Shown here in pieces: positions 12,421-25,810 of a stretch of 64,000 bases of DNA. A model generated the notes under the pieces. It did no database searches and was not told the origin of the DNA. It saw only the letters and a program-made list of their open reading frames with translations. Position 1 is the stretch's first letter, and every line of letters starts with the position of its first letter. The position numbers were made by a program, and so were the translations under genes. The DNA comes from Campylorhamphus procurvoides (lineage: Eukaryota > Chordata > Aves > Passeriformes > Dendrocolaptidae): the NCBI GenBank assembly GCA_013396655.1, contig WBMV01006502.1, positions 4,237 through 68,236 of the forward strand, given 5' to 3'.

Positions 12421-13030
12421 AACAACCCTCCTCCCCTCCCCCCCGCTGTTTATTTTAAAAGCAGTGTAATGAAGATGAAATGCTGTGCATCTTCAAGCAA
12501 TTCTACATTGTCATGAGAATTATGGGTTCTTTTTCATCTCTTAAAATCTAGCCTTTCTTTAAGAGTAATTTGAATTCTCTTTCCCCTGAGTTTTGGGATA
12601 ATCACTATACATTTAACATAAAATACATAACTCAGCCTTTATCCTTTTATGCAATCCAATTCCTAACCATGGTACTTCCTCATATATTCTCAGTCCAGAG
12701 AAACAATTACTTTCAGATTCTAAGGACTGATTAGAACTGGATTACTGACTCTCCAAAATGGTTAGCCTTTCTGGTTTCACAAGCTATTCAGTGTTTGAAC
12801 GAGTAGCAGGAGCCTTTTCACTTACCCTGTGCACTCTAAATATGTTGTGGCTCTATAAGCATCTTCACAGAAATTTTCGCTTGAAGATTTTTTGTAGGAT
12901 TTTGTTGATTGGTTTTTTCTTGACCTCAATACATGGTTACCAATGGGCTTACAAAAATTTAAAAAAATATCGGTCATCGTCAACTACTAGAGCCAGAGGT
13001 TTTTTAAACAGTATTGTAGCAACCTTATAA

Positions 13031-16000
13031 ATCCAAAACTGCACTAACTGGAAGCTGAATTTGGTCAAAGTCTCAAAAACTTGATCTCTAGTGCAGAAGA
13101 AAACAAAAATCAGAACTCATGTAGACTCTTGTTTCTGTGATGGAGAACTTTGTTCAAAGAATATCAGTAGGTATTACAGGGAGCTTATTAAATTTAATAG
13201 TAGTACTGTGCCTAAAACTGAACTAATGGCATTTTTTGTTCAACCGACTATTTAGGATACTTCAGCACCTCTCAACACATTTGTGAGGTAATTCAGCATG
13301 ATTATGTCTCTTAGGAAGTGCTAATACTGAATTGCCAGTATGTTAAATGACAATAGGACTCAATATCAAAGCAGAGAACACAATAGCAATTTTAAATCCA
13401 GTTTTGTTTCTCAACACTGAAATCAAAATGCCAAAATAGATCAAATTCGTGGGGATTAACCGTGTTAGCAAACTCGGAGGAAAATAAAAACAAAGGATGA
13501 AGCATCCTGACTAGCACACTTTCACTGAGTTTCGTTAGACAGCTTCACTGAATTCTTCCAGAACTCCTGCTGATATGATGTCCCTGAAGCAAAAACATGT
13601 CAGCTTTCTATTTCTGATCTTCCTTGCACTTGGTTGTCCAAGGTAGCAGAAGTGCAGTTAAACCATATGAAGATGTGACAGAAATAGACACACCGGTGAG
13701 TAACTGCCTTGGTTATTGCTTTTGAAAGGACACAAAGTCAGCCTAATCCTTCCCTCCCAAATCTAGGTTCTCATGCTTTGATTTATGAACAGTATCAGAG
13801 AACACAAATTAACCAGAATTGGGTTTTTGTCAGATGGTCATTTCCTGAATGATGGTCATTTTCCTGAAAGGAACAACAACAAAAATTGTCGTGTATTCTA
13901 CATCCTCTGTGCTCAGCAATCCACTAAATCTTATCTAGAACCCCCCTAACAATTTATTTAATAAATCATAATTTATTAGAGACTAGACTTTTACCTTTGC
14001 AAGCTTTGAACAGGGATGAATTCATACTGCAGGAGAGGGCTTTGTAGTCTCATAAATAATGCTGAAATGTGAGGGGGAGTTCAAAACAAATTCAGTACCT
14101 GACATGAGAATAACCTGTAATAGAAACAGACATTACAACCTTATATGAGTGATGACTACAGGTCACATAAATAATTATAGACAATAAAAGTCTGTTAAAA
14201 TGCTCTCTCTCTACTTCAAAACCTGCAGTCATAATATCTCTCCATTTCCTACTAAGAAATGTATTTGTTATCTGATTTTTTTGTTCACTATATTCTGTAC
14301 TTTATTGATTGGGTTTTTAAATTTTATTCTATTTTTAAATACCTTGATACAAATACAAAGGAATTTAAAGCAGTTTTTACCATGTAATTAAGGCTCAAAT
14401 AGTGCTGGCCTTACTCAGACTTATCTTCTGTAAAGGTTGAAGACAATCTTGCAAGTATCTCAGAACTCAAGCCTCAGAAATCTAAATAATTAACCTTTGA
14501 ATAAAACAAAAATACAATTGTGCACATGGACTGAAAAATTGACTATATAAATAGGAGGTATTTTAATATATCTCAACTTTATGGGATTATATATATTAAA
14601 GTATATATAAAATAGTGTTTACTGGTATCGTACATCTAGAGGAATGCAGCAATAAATCTGGTATGCCCATATCACCTCCTATATTTCTTGTCTTTTCTAC
14701 TCTTTAGGTTTGGGACCACAGCCTTTATTATATTACTAATCTCAGAAACAACTGATTTATTTCTTTGCATCTCGGTGAACAGTGTTTCCTCTTAAAATCC
14801 ATGTCCTATACTACAAAAAAATCATTAAATGACCTGATTCAGAAACCCCAGCTAGGAAGACATATTCACCATTTTGCAGATGAGTAAATACAGGTCTTTT
14901 TAAACATACTGTTTACAAACTACAGGTATTATGTAGGGAAAACCCTATCAACAAAACTTGGTGTGGAAAAGAGACATCATTATGGAAAGGAACAAATAGC
15001 AGATGTTCTGAGTAACAAAAATAAGACATATAGTCACAGTGAGTATTACACTGGAATGTGACCAAGACAGCAGAGTAAACATATTTTTAAAAAGCAGAAA
15101 AATATAAATACCTCATAAACTCTAGTCAATGTATAGCTGCCAGTTGGATAATTTAAGACTTCACTTTGTTTGACATCCAAAGAATAAAACTAACAAGAAA
15201 TGCAATACAAAGGCCATAGAAAAAGTATAGAAGACAAAAAATGTTCGTCTGCGGAAAACAACAGAGCTGGGGGCTCAAGTTACAGCAGCTGTATGTGTGT
15301 GTACACCCAATATACAGCCTTACACAGGCTTGCATTCTTGACCTGTAAAACCTGAGGCTTCTCTAATCAGAGAAAACCCCATGATACATAAATAAAATTT
15401 TCATCCTCCAAATAAGAGGTTAAACAGTATATAAACATCCTCTGAAGATGATAAAGTCTGCCAGGTAAATCATGCACAGTCAATTTAATCAACAAAAATG
15501 GTTCAGTTTGTTCTTTTAACATTTTTCTTCCGCAGACTTGTATTTACATTATGAAATTTCAAGTGAAAGTGTCCTACAATTCTGACTCATATTCTAATTG
15601 ATTGAATATATAAATGTGAGATCAACTGCAGCACAGTTCTGTAGTGAAAAATGAACCCAGGACTGGTGTCTATTGAAAAAGAATAAAGCACTGTAAACCA
15701 CAATTCTAGATGAAATACAGCAAACCAAATACGGCATTTACATCCAAATTGGTCTTTGCAATAAAACTGTAATTTTCTTTTAAAATAACTAATAAAATGA
15801 TTAAGATGAATGCACATTTACTTAATTAATTGCCTGTTTAATTACCACAAATAATTTTGAATACCAGGTATGTGGAAACCTGATAAACCACTAATATGGA
15901 ACATGCAAACCAAGCAGAGAATTGAAGGGATGACAGCACAGGAGCTGAATAATACAATTATGTTTTGTTACTCCTTTTTTTCCTAAATTAATCAAAAGCC

Positions 16001-16342
16001 AGTACTATGCAATATGTATAGGATTCAAAAATTACCTTCCATCTCACCATTGTCAGGTAATACTGATCTATTCTATGAAATAAGACATTAAAAAGTCAAC
16101 ATAAAGTGTTAAAAGAAAAAACTACTTTCTAAGTAAAAGGTAAACTATAGGGTGTAAATCTTATATATTGTTGCATGTATGTAATACAGATATTCATTAG
16201 ATATATTTGCAGATATTAATTACATAGATTCCCAATATTTTCTTCCAGAACATTAGCTAAAAGCATGGAAGGGATACACAGGCTGGAATAACCAATCTGC
16301 AATACATCTTACATATATTTTTTTTTAAGTTTAGTTAAGATA
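13031..16342. other. Upstream flank of SYN2, no gene seen
   Basis: AT-rich sequence without a recognisable gene or repeat. The only coding-like item is a weak signal-peptide/splice-donor candidate at 13576-13693, treated as a finding. Confidence 0.5.
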
Positions 16343-16555
16343 TTAGACATTAGGAAGAAATTCTTCCTTGTGAGGGTGGGCAGGCCCTGGCACAGGTTGC
16401 CCAGAGAAGCTGTGGCTGCCCCATCCCTGGAAGTGTCCAAGGCCAGGTTGGACGGGGCTTGGAGCAACCTGGGCTAGTGGGAGGTGTCCCTGCCCATGGC
16501 AGGGGATGGGACTGGATGGACTTTAAGGTCCCTTCCAGCCCTTAACATTCTATGG
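16343..16555 (+). mobile_element. CR1 LINE, 5'-truncated 3' end
   Basis: The fragment starts at TTAGACATTAGGAAGAAATT and runs through GGCACAGGTTGCCCAGAGAAGC and GGACTTTAAGGTCCCTTCCA to a short tail AACATTCTATGG. It belongs to the same subfamily type as the copy ending at 50105 (shared GGCACAGGTTGCCCA and CCATCCCTGGAAGTG blocks). Confidence 0.93.
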
Positions 16556-19500
16556 TAAGATTTTCTTGGCCACAAAATCCTATCCACAAACTGTATAATG
16601 TGTCTGATTTTTCTTAGGGTACTATTGCATTGTTTATTCAATTTAAAGAGGACTGTAGAGTTTGTTTTCTCAGGAGTTGATTCCTTAGTACAAAAAGCTG
16701 AAGTACTTTCACTCCTCAAGTGTTATGATTTTGAGAGACCACAATTTTTCAAGGCTCTTGAGAAAGCTAAATGTGTCTTTTGGTTTTACTGGCAATTCTA
16801 CTTGTCTGCTATAGTGCTTACATGAGAAAGCACAGAAGCAGTTTTAGCTCTCCTGTATCCTTGCACAAGTTGGCAATTGAGCAATAGCTTGGAAACAAGC
16901 ACACCTTCAAATATTTGAAAAGCAGAGTTCACTATTTTAAAGATGTTTGTGTCATTGTATAGTTTTCGATATTGCAATATCAAAACATCAGTCCCGTAAG
17001 CAGTAAAATTAGAGAAAATGGTGCAAAGCAAAATAGTGCTCAAGTTACTGAGTTATGTAAACTGTGTCTTTAGCTTGGCCTGTCCCAAACAGTTCTTGAA
17101 GAATTATGAACACTTTTGATGCAGATCTCTAATTAAAGACCACCCCATAAAGCACAAGTCATCACAATGTAAATACATGCATATAGCCTCCACCAAATTG
17201 CCATATCCTTAAAGCTGAAGGACTGAAATATCCTTCAGATAAAAACAGGAGAGAAACTCAGAAAAATAAAAAAAATTACTTCAGGAGTACTTGGTTCACA
17301 AACCCTTTAGCTATCCTGTATTTCGCACTTTTATAGCAAAACTGGATTAGCCATTAGGTGGTTCTATTCTGCTGACAAAATATTGTTGTCCTTCCCTTGA
17401 CACAGCAGAAGATCAAAATCTGGAGCATCCCATTTGACATGCAGTTGTTTGCTCTAAAATTAACTTTTAAAACATGAACACCACTTTTCTTTGGAATACA
17501 AAAGCACACAGTAGAATATATAATTTACTGATAAATACATGGTAAGAGTAGAACTTTAATTGAGTTGCAAGACTGAGAATCAGAGACTCTCACAAAAACT
17601 GTGGAAATATGCATCTATGAATTTTGTTCTTGTGAAAGAAAGCAAGTTTATAGAAACAACTGCAGGGGATAATTCAACACTTCTGGCAACTCTAATGTAG
17701 GATAACAAACTCTTCTTTGTCAGTATATAAGCTGCTCTTTTTATGAGAAATCTTCTGGTAAATCTTCTTTGTACCACAGAATTGAAGGTATTATGCTACT
17801 GAAACATACATAGACACTTTAATTTTAAGCAGTTAAGAGTTATTAATTTCTGAGAACTATTTTTAAAACACAGAGACTGGATGTGTGTCCACAAGCATTA
17901 CTGACACACACATAACTTGGGTCTTTCTCACTGCAATGCAAAGCAGCCAGCCCCACGTTTCGAGCTGTTTTGTTCTCCTTGCAGTGCTGTCAAATACAAT
18001 ATTATTATCTTCCTCAACTTTTTCCACAGGTGTTACCACTTCTCTGTTCAGGGATTTATTCAGAAAATTATTTCCACTTTTCTGCTAGTAATGAGTTTAA
18101 TGTCATCCATTTCTTACACAATGAAAATTCTGCCTAAAATTTTTTAGCCTAGAAAAGAAGGAAAAAAAAATAGAGGGTAAGAGATCTGAAAAATCCAAAG
18201 AATGAGTTTACTATTGTATATTGTACTGTGAAAGAGTTTGCCTTGTTGCCCATTAAAATCATGTGAATGGGACAAACTATTTTTCAATGAATAGTCAAAA
18301 AAAGATCCTCTTCTTTTTTTACAAATACATAGAATTTACACAGATTCTCCCTTAGAAAGGTTTAAAAGCCTGAATGTCCTAACATATAACCACAAAGTAA
18401 GGCTATGAGTGAAGGGACACTGCTTTTGCATTGAAGTTGACTGTGTATCTGTTAATAAATTTGTGTTAAATGCTTGATTAAATCTGTGTAGAGTACACAA
18501 TAAATGGCAGCGCAGTGTAATTGCTGTTATCAGGATATTTTCATTTTCTGTTTAACCAGAATAAGTTCAGTACCAGCTAAGGAAATTTAATCCTGTAAAA
18601 CCTGTTCTGTAGTTAGCTCTGTACTGACTGAAGCACTCTGTCATCATCTGTATAAGGACCACTTATGCCCTGAAATGCTCCTCTGACTACACCACTATCA
18701 ATACGTGACCATCTGAAGGTGTGCAGCTGCTTTAGTTGCCCACTAATGAGGAAACAGATTATTTTAGAGGGTCCTAATTTCACAAGAAAATTGAGAAAAA
18801 CCTCTGTTCCAGCCCAGACTTCCTGGATTAATCACAGACTAAGCAATACTGCAGCACAATCTTAACCGTATGTTCTATCCTACTATTTGATATAGAGCAC
18901 AACCAATAATCAGCTGGACATAAAATATATCTGAATGCTTTCAAAAGTAAATCTTTTAGATGTTCCCAGTTAAAAATATCTGGAAACAGCTATACAAAAT
19001 ATGAAACCAAACTACCCTATATATTTGCTATTGTCACGAAGACTAGTGCATCACAGTGACATGTTTATATGATGTTGAGAATTTAAATCATAAACGTTAT
19101 TAATGTGCTGTAACTACTCTTAAAACTGTCACTTCAATTTTTAAAGTTATCTGTTTCATTAAGTGCTGTACTCCTTTCAGAGACCATTAATGAATGAAAA
19201 TTAGAAAGAAATTTCCTTTCCAATATGTTCTTTGAAATCAATAGGGCTAAAAGATGAAGGTGCAAGACAGAACAACAGGTTTAGGTCTTTGTCAAGATTT
19301 GAATGCCTTAGAAAATCAGGAAGACTTTCAAACTTTTGATATGTTATAGGTTTTTCATCATGCAGTTGCACTGCACTAATCCTATGTTCAAATCACTCTA
19401 AGGGTAGCTGCTTTAATCACTTGATTTCTTAGAACCATTTTCAGGTTTAGAGATTAATTCTGTTTCTTTTACAGACCTGAGGGAGAACAAGAGATGGTCT

Positions 19501-20024
19501 CTGATATTTGACACTCAGAAATGCTACAAGGTTTTTAAAAAGATGTGCATAATCCCCTTTCCCATCCTTTACAAAACTGCCATGCTAAAATATTCATATT
19601 TCTGTTATTTTCAGTCTGAAATAAAACTACTATGTAAAATACATAAACTAAGTTAAATTGTTCCTGCCTACACAATACTTCTTTTCTCATAGGGATAAAA
19701 ATTAGAGCTTTTTAAAGTAATATAATAGATTTTAGAACTCCCCAAATCTTATTTTTCTAAAAGTTCCACAATCAGTCATGACTTATGCTTGGTTGTAGTT
19801 CCTTTTAAGCTGTTCACTTTCATACCTTACATTTAGATTTTAACTCAAAACACTTTGCAATGATGTGGGATGAAAAGCCTAATATTACCTGCAATTTTGC
19901 TGAGTAAGTGTTACAGCTTGTGAGTGAAAATCAAACCAGAGCATGAAAGAAAGACATAAGAAATGTTGTGAGAAGGGAAATTACAGTTGAGATAAGAACC
20001 CTTACAAAGACTTTCTCTTAAAAT
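16556..20024. other. Non-coding flank, no feature seen
   Basis: AT-rich, with no gene, RNA gene or clear repeat recognised. The open frames here are short and lack conserved composition. Confidence 0.5.
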
Positions 20025-21150
20025 ATTCATCACCATCACCATCATGGCTAGGCTTTGTGAACAAAGATTTGGCAAGGGCTCTACCCACGCTTGCTGCAAG
20101 TGCACTGATGGCTAAAAAGGTCAATGTGAGAGAGGCAAGTCCAACTGCAAAAGGCACAGTGAAAAGTCTCCATCGGCACTACTGGTGAGGCACGGTTCAT
20201 CCTGCATTGCCTTTTTTCCTCCAGACTGATTCTCTGTGTGTTCTCAAAGGAAGCAGCAGCGTTATGCATGGTGTGTCTCCACTTCTCCCAATTGGAGGCC
20301 AGAGTGGACCATTGATGTGGTGACCAATATGGCCAAGGATGAGGTATTGTTTCAGGGAGTCCTTATATTTCCTCTTTGGGCTCCTTCTCTTTCAGCAGCC
20401 AGTGGTGAGTTCCCCATAGAGCACANTTCTGCAAAGCACTGAAGAGCTGCTTCTGTGTGAGCAACCAGGGCGGCATCATCAGCAAAAAGCAGTTCACAGA
20501 CAAGGGGATTTAGGGTCTTAGTGTGGGCCTTCAGTTGAATAGGCTTCCATTGGTACGATATCAGATCTAGATGCATCTGCAGGAACCTTTTGGGTAAGGC
20601 GGTGCAGGACTGTGTAGAATTTGTCTTTTTCAGCAGGATCAGCTATTGCAGAGTTGGGGTAAATACGCTGAAGACAACAATATGTTGCTTGTTGTGGAGT
20701 GGGAGGCATGAGGAGATAATGAGATCGGAATGACCTGTTGGCACATTTTCAAGGTTGGAGGTGATGGACTTTCTAATCATGAAACCAGCTCCTGAAAGGT
20801 GACTTTCAGTTTTGGGTTTGCCTGACCAACAGAGTTTGTAGCAGGCGCCCTGTTCGTTAAGGCTGCCTACCTCATGGAGACGGACTTCACTGAGGGCAGC
20901 AATGTCAATGCTGAGTCGTGACAGTTTGTGGGCAATTAGAGCAGAATGACGCTTCCCCCAGTAATTAAGTAAATAAATAATTTTTACAGCTGGCAGGACA
21001 ACTTCCAGGAGAGCATTTACATAAGAGAACTGCCTCCTCCAAAAGCAGCTGTTGTCTCTATAGCAAACAGGGCACTCATCCTGCAAACATGGTTGGGTTC
21101 TTCTGTAGCAGGAATCCTGAATGGTGATTAGCCATGAGAGCCTCATTTTT
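20025..21150 (-). mobile_element. Decayed endonuclease/RT LINE (RTE-like), internally deleted
   Basis: Minus-strand reading gives, in order: an AP-endonuclease N-terminal half (ALSEVRLHE, GAGFMIRKSI, about 21005-20643); a short ADPAEKDKFY block (about 20640); a jump into the reverse transcriptase palm with the catalytic LLFADDAALVAHTEAALQ (about 20510-20455); and a C-terminal part with LYGEL, RYKDSLKQ-like residues and a CxxC…H…C finger (CAFCSWTCLSHIDLFSHQ, about 20150-20100). It ends in a GATGGT-rich tail near 20030. Much of the RT fingers and thumb is missing, and stops and frame changes are frequent, so the copy is dead. Host genes called 'craniofacial development protein 2-like' in many annotations are this kind of LINE. 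The clade assignment (RTE, or a related clade) is an inference. Confidence 0.85.
20426..20426. other. Single N, probable join with missing sequence
   Basis: The N lies exactly between the RT block ending …ALQCFAE and the C-terminal block starting VLYGELTTG in the LINE on the minus strand. About 170 residues that normally separate these blocks are absent. Confidence 0.6.
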
Positions 21151-24100
21151 GCCAACTATGAAACCTATGAGAGAGAGTTTTATTTCAATGCTTAAATATG
21201 CAATGCAATTTTAACTTTGTGTCAAGGATTCAAGGTGCTTTCCATAAGCTGCTTCCTCACATTCCAAAATCCATGGATAACTGCTAATACTAAATATAAG
21301 GCAATGAGAGTGAAAGAAAAAGTCAGGAGCTTACATTTTTCCAGAAATCTAGATTTATCACAGATTTAGGCAAAGTAGTTGAAACTAATTAGCTAATTTA
21401 ATGGGGAATTAATATGGATTTTCTTTTGAGTCTGTATATTTTTACAGAATATCCCATGTTTTGGTTCTCTATACAGGCAAAATAATTTAGCTTACCTGAG
21501 TCACTGTATTTTAGCAACAGCGCCATCACAGTAGGAAGCAAATACATCAGTGAGCCTTATCCAGGAGATGAGGATGTCACTCTCAAGGAATATGACTGAA
21601 AACAGTATCCAGAAATCTTGCAGTGTTTTTACCAAGGTCATTCAGCTATATCTCTATAAACATAAATAGTATCTCCATAATATAGAGCTGATTAACAGAT
21701 GCAGATCAGTAAAGGTTAAGTAATAAAAATAGACTTTTTTGCAGCACACCATTAGAGTTTCAGTCAATGCTGGCGTTATGCATTAAGTTAACCCTTAAAT
21801 CTGATGTCTCTCTTTCCAGGAATCCTTTACTAGGATATTCTTTACAGCCCTCAGTTCATTAATGAGGTAGCAAAGCCTTGTTTTATCCAGTAACGAGTCT
21901 GAAGGCCCACAAATAGGTCTGATTAGAGCCCTTGGGGAAAAAAAAAGAGAAGGCATGATGATGCATTTGGTCATCTGAGCTATCTGGTTTGAGTGTTAGC
22001 ACCCTGCAGCACACAGTAAGCTTCCAAGATTTTATGTATTATAATTATTACAGAAGTAATCATTCACTAGGAGTATTAACCAATATCTCTGTTCTTAGCA
22101 GCTGCTTCTCTATGGTTCCTTCATTTTTTGTAAGAGCTCTGGATCTCGGATGATGTATTGTCATTTTGCATGCCTGTGTGTTTGAGATGGTTGCATCACT
22201 GTAGCACTGCGTCACTTTTAACACTGAAACGATGTCGTGGGGCAGCTGCAACGTGTAGGGAGTACTTTGAATGTAGTTCAACACAGAACACCTGCAATAT
22301 CTCCCAGCCAAGTAGCATTCTCTTGTATTAGATGGATGGCAAATTCACCAAGAGGCCTCTTAAAGAGTGCCCAGAGTTCTGTGATTTGAAACAATTTAGC
22401 TCTGGTAAAAGTAAATGGCTGGGAGACAGATCTTTGTCTCATACCACAGGGGAGAGTTTCTCCTTTACTCATTGCATTTCTCTAAATTCCCAAATAATTT
22501 CCAGGGCTGCATATCAAACACCAGTGAAGAAAACACAAATCTTAAACTATCTCTCAGGATTAAGAGGGTTAGGCCGCATAGGACCTTTTGGAAGAAAGTT
22601 ACCTAGATAGATGTGTATGTGAAAAGTCCCTCATTTTCTTCTATTAATTGCTGTCTGCTGTACTGACAAGACACTACTCTGTGTCGGCACCACATTGGCT
22701 GCTGCTGCTGCATGTGCAATTTCTAACTGCACATGAATCACAGCTTTGCAAAGATTTATTGTATTTTACTGGGGGAGGGAATGACAATTACAAGATGATA
22801 GAAAAGCAATTTTAACATTAATCCTACTTGCAAAGGAAAATGCAGTGGAGTTGAGAGAGCAGAGAAAGGCTTGGTTCCACTGCTCCCCTGTCCATCATTT
22901 AATTTTGTATCCTCCAGTATAAAATGTGGATATTACTGCTTACCATTTTTTTATGGTAGAATCCAGTACCCTTGGGGGAAAAAGCAAGTAAAGACTTAAA
23001 AAATATCCCTACCCTTATCATAGAGAGTCATGTTTCATCACTTGAGAAATCTTTCTGAAGTCAAGTAACAATTTTTGAATTTCATGAGGATAAAGGTTTT
23101 GTTGAAAAACAGAAGACAAGATCTCTTTTGAGTCCACTTCAGCTTGCTGATATGATGCAACTAGAACTTGAAAAGGCATCTACACTACAGTAGCAGTTTA
23201 TATGAGAAGGCATAATGGTATATGGGTACAGAAGGAATACAGTGTGATATACAAATAAACACAGTACAAGTCTGCAAGTTGGGCATTAAGTCAATAGTTA
23301 CTGAAAACATATAACTTAAACTTCTAAATCTTTTCCTAAAACACCACAGAGATGAAAGCACAGTTCTTTATGTCAGATAAGTGATTTTCATATTTGTGAC
23401 AAAATACAGCGTGACAGCTTTCATTTTATACCATAAGGCTGATGAGTACAGACTGGACACCTTTATGTTGTTTTCAGACATGAGTGTTACCTTGGAGACA
23501 GAATACAGGTACACCTTAATTGTATTCCAGAGTCCAGGCTTTCTTTCATTCAAGGAAAATCCTGCTGACTGTCAAGGCTAAGAAGGAAGTCAGGAACACA
23601 GTGAAAGAGATGTCAATAACTGTGCTTGAGTTTTCAGAAAGTCCGAATCAACTGATAATAAGAAGTATTCAGTCATTTCAAGACATTACTCAGCTCAACC
23701 ATGATACCTTCCCTGTTAATATTACTAATACATTTTTTGGATCCTGAAGATATGATCTGTATCATGAAGGACACAACTTTTCCAGTTTAATAGAATTAAT
23801 TGGGTTGAGCTTTCCACAGCTATTAAATGCTGTCTTCAATGTAACAGCATTAATGCCTATATGTCTTGAGATTGAAGTTCTGTTTTACTGGGCAACTAAT
23901 GTATCATAGCCAAAACAGATATTTCCAGTATATCTACAAAAGCATTAGTAGACTATAGTTTGGGATATGATATTAATTGTGTTCTCTAGTAAAGCATTTT
24001 AACGCCTGAAATTCTTAACAACCAGATGGCTCATTGTGCTGCTGCTTGTTAAAAAGATGGTCTTGTTGACACCAGGGTTCTGAGAATGATTTCATTTGTT

Positions 24101-25810
24101 TTCCCAAACATGGGAACAGGAGGATGATAGTGATTTTTTGTTTTCTGGTGTTGAAAATAGTTATAATTAGGAAACAGAAAAGCCTGCATCAAACTTTAAA
24201 TTAAAATTCACAAATGAGGAAAGGAACAAATTAGCAGCCAATAGAGTGCCTAGCTCCAACTGTGGGTTATTCCCCATGGATTTGTTTTCTGAAATACCTT
24301 CACCAGGTGCCACTCACAACCATCCTTATTTATGTGATCATAGCTATTGTATTCTTGGCACTGAAAGAGAATGACAGAGAAAGACAAAAAAGTGTTCAAA
24401 CAAGTGACTGTTGGATGAAGTATGATAATAAACTGGAAGTGCAGTTAGAAGTTATCAAATTGACAGTCCAAAAGGTCCATTGCAAAAAATTTAGGAATTG
24501 TAAACAAATGCATTAACAACAGGCACATCAAGGTAATTAAACGTAATTTGCAACTGATTTTACAATATTACAGCATCTCAAAGTTGCCCCCAGTAACTGG
24601 TGTCCCCAGGATACCTTTTCACACAAGAAGCTGAGTGGAATACAAAACCCACAAACACACAAAAAGCTTTTCATGCAGAAGTTTACTGGCAGTCAAGGTG
24701 ACACTGGTTTACTTAAAACTACCCTTACTTTCAGTGAATCTCCAATAAAAACTGTATCCAAAATGCACACTTTAAGATTAAAAATGCTACAAATTAGAGA
24801 ATAGTTGACAGGTAGGCTAGAAACTAGAAGAGTCTACATTTTAACTCTCTACTCTGCCACTGCATTTTCCTCCTGGTGAGGAATGACAATATCCAAGTTA
24901 CGCCTGTACAGAGGGCTCAGTAAGAAAAGAACAGCAACGCTGTAGGTCTGTGAAATGGGAGAAACAGGAAAGAAGAGAGAAAAAAAATATGCAATCACAG
25001 AAATCCAGTAATAGATTGAAAAACCCAGGAATACAGAACTGGGGGAGCCTGTCAGTTCAAAATACTAACAAAAACCAAGCTGAAGTCTGACCTTTTCAGA
25101 AATTCTCTAGTTCTTAGCTGCTAACAGACCAATTTTAGAGACTGCCTGTAACCAAAGGAATTACCTGCCAGCCCTGTCAATCCATTGATATCAAAAAAGC
25201 TGTGTTTCACTTCTAAATTTGTAGCTCCATTCTTCAGTGCTGACAAAACTTGACTTCTCATCAACCAAGTAAACGTAGCCAAGACTGTCTTCTCACCACA
25301 GAAGAACTGTAGGAAGTTTCCAGTTGACTTCTACAGAGAGTCAACAGTATGAACAGAGGAATGGAGAAAATTAAAATCATAAATGTGTAAAATAATCAAG
25401 TTTAAAAACCATAAAATTTATATTTTTTTAATTAATAACAGGTAAACTAAGTGAAATAGTAGAAACACTTTAGTCATTCAAGATAGAACAACCCTAAGAA
25501 ATCCTGTCTCAGTTTCAGTATACTTTCACAGTTGCTTCATGCCTAAAGCTGAAGAAACATTGATAGGATTTAATGGAAACTTCCATTTAAACCATTATTT
25601 TACCTTGGTTCAAGTTACTTTATTAAAGTCAACGGATGTGGAAAGGCAAATCATTAAAAAAATCCCCAAACCCCAAAAATCCTGCAGCTTTATAATAAAT
25701 CCCTTTTGCCTTTCATTCACTGTTAAATCTACCTTTCCAGTCCATTAAAAACAAACAAACAAACCAAGCAGAATACTTTGTTAGAAGTTTTGATTTTTAT
25801 TTTTTTCTGA
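21151..25810. other. Non-coding flank, no feature seen
   Basis: AT-rich sequence. I recognise no gene, RNA gene or repeat. Open frames are short (92 codons or fewer) and look random. Confidence 0.5.

Noticed and set aside
11422..12469. Long open frames on several strands around the CpG island
   Set aside because: Apart from the SYN2 exon they arise from GC-rich sequence, the minisatellite, and translation through Ns.
20643..21155. 170-codon minus-strand ORF resembling a host protein (craniofacial development protein 2-like)
   Set aside because: It is the endonuclease part of a LINE; RT (FADD) and C-terminal zinc-finger pieces follow in order on the same strand.
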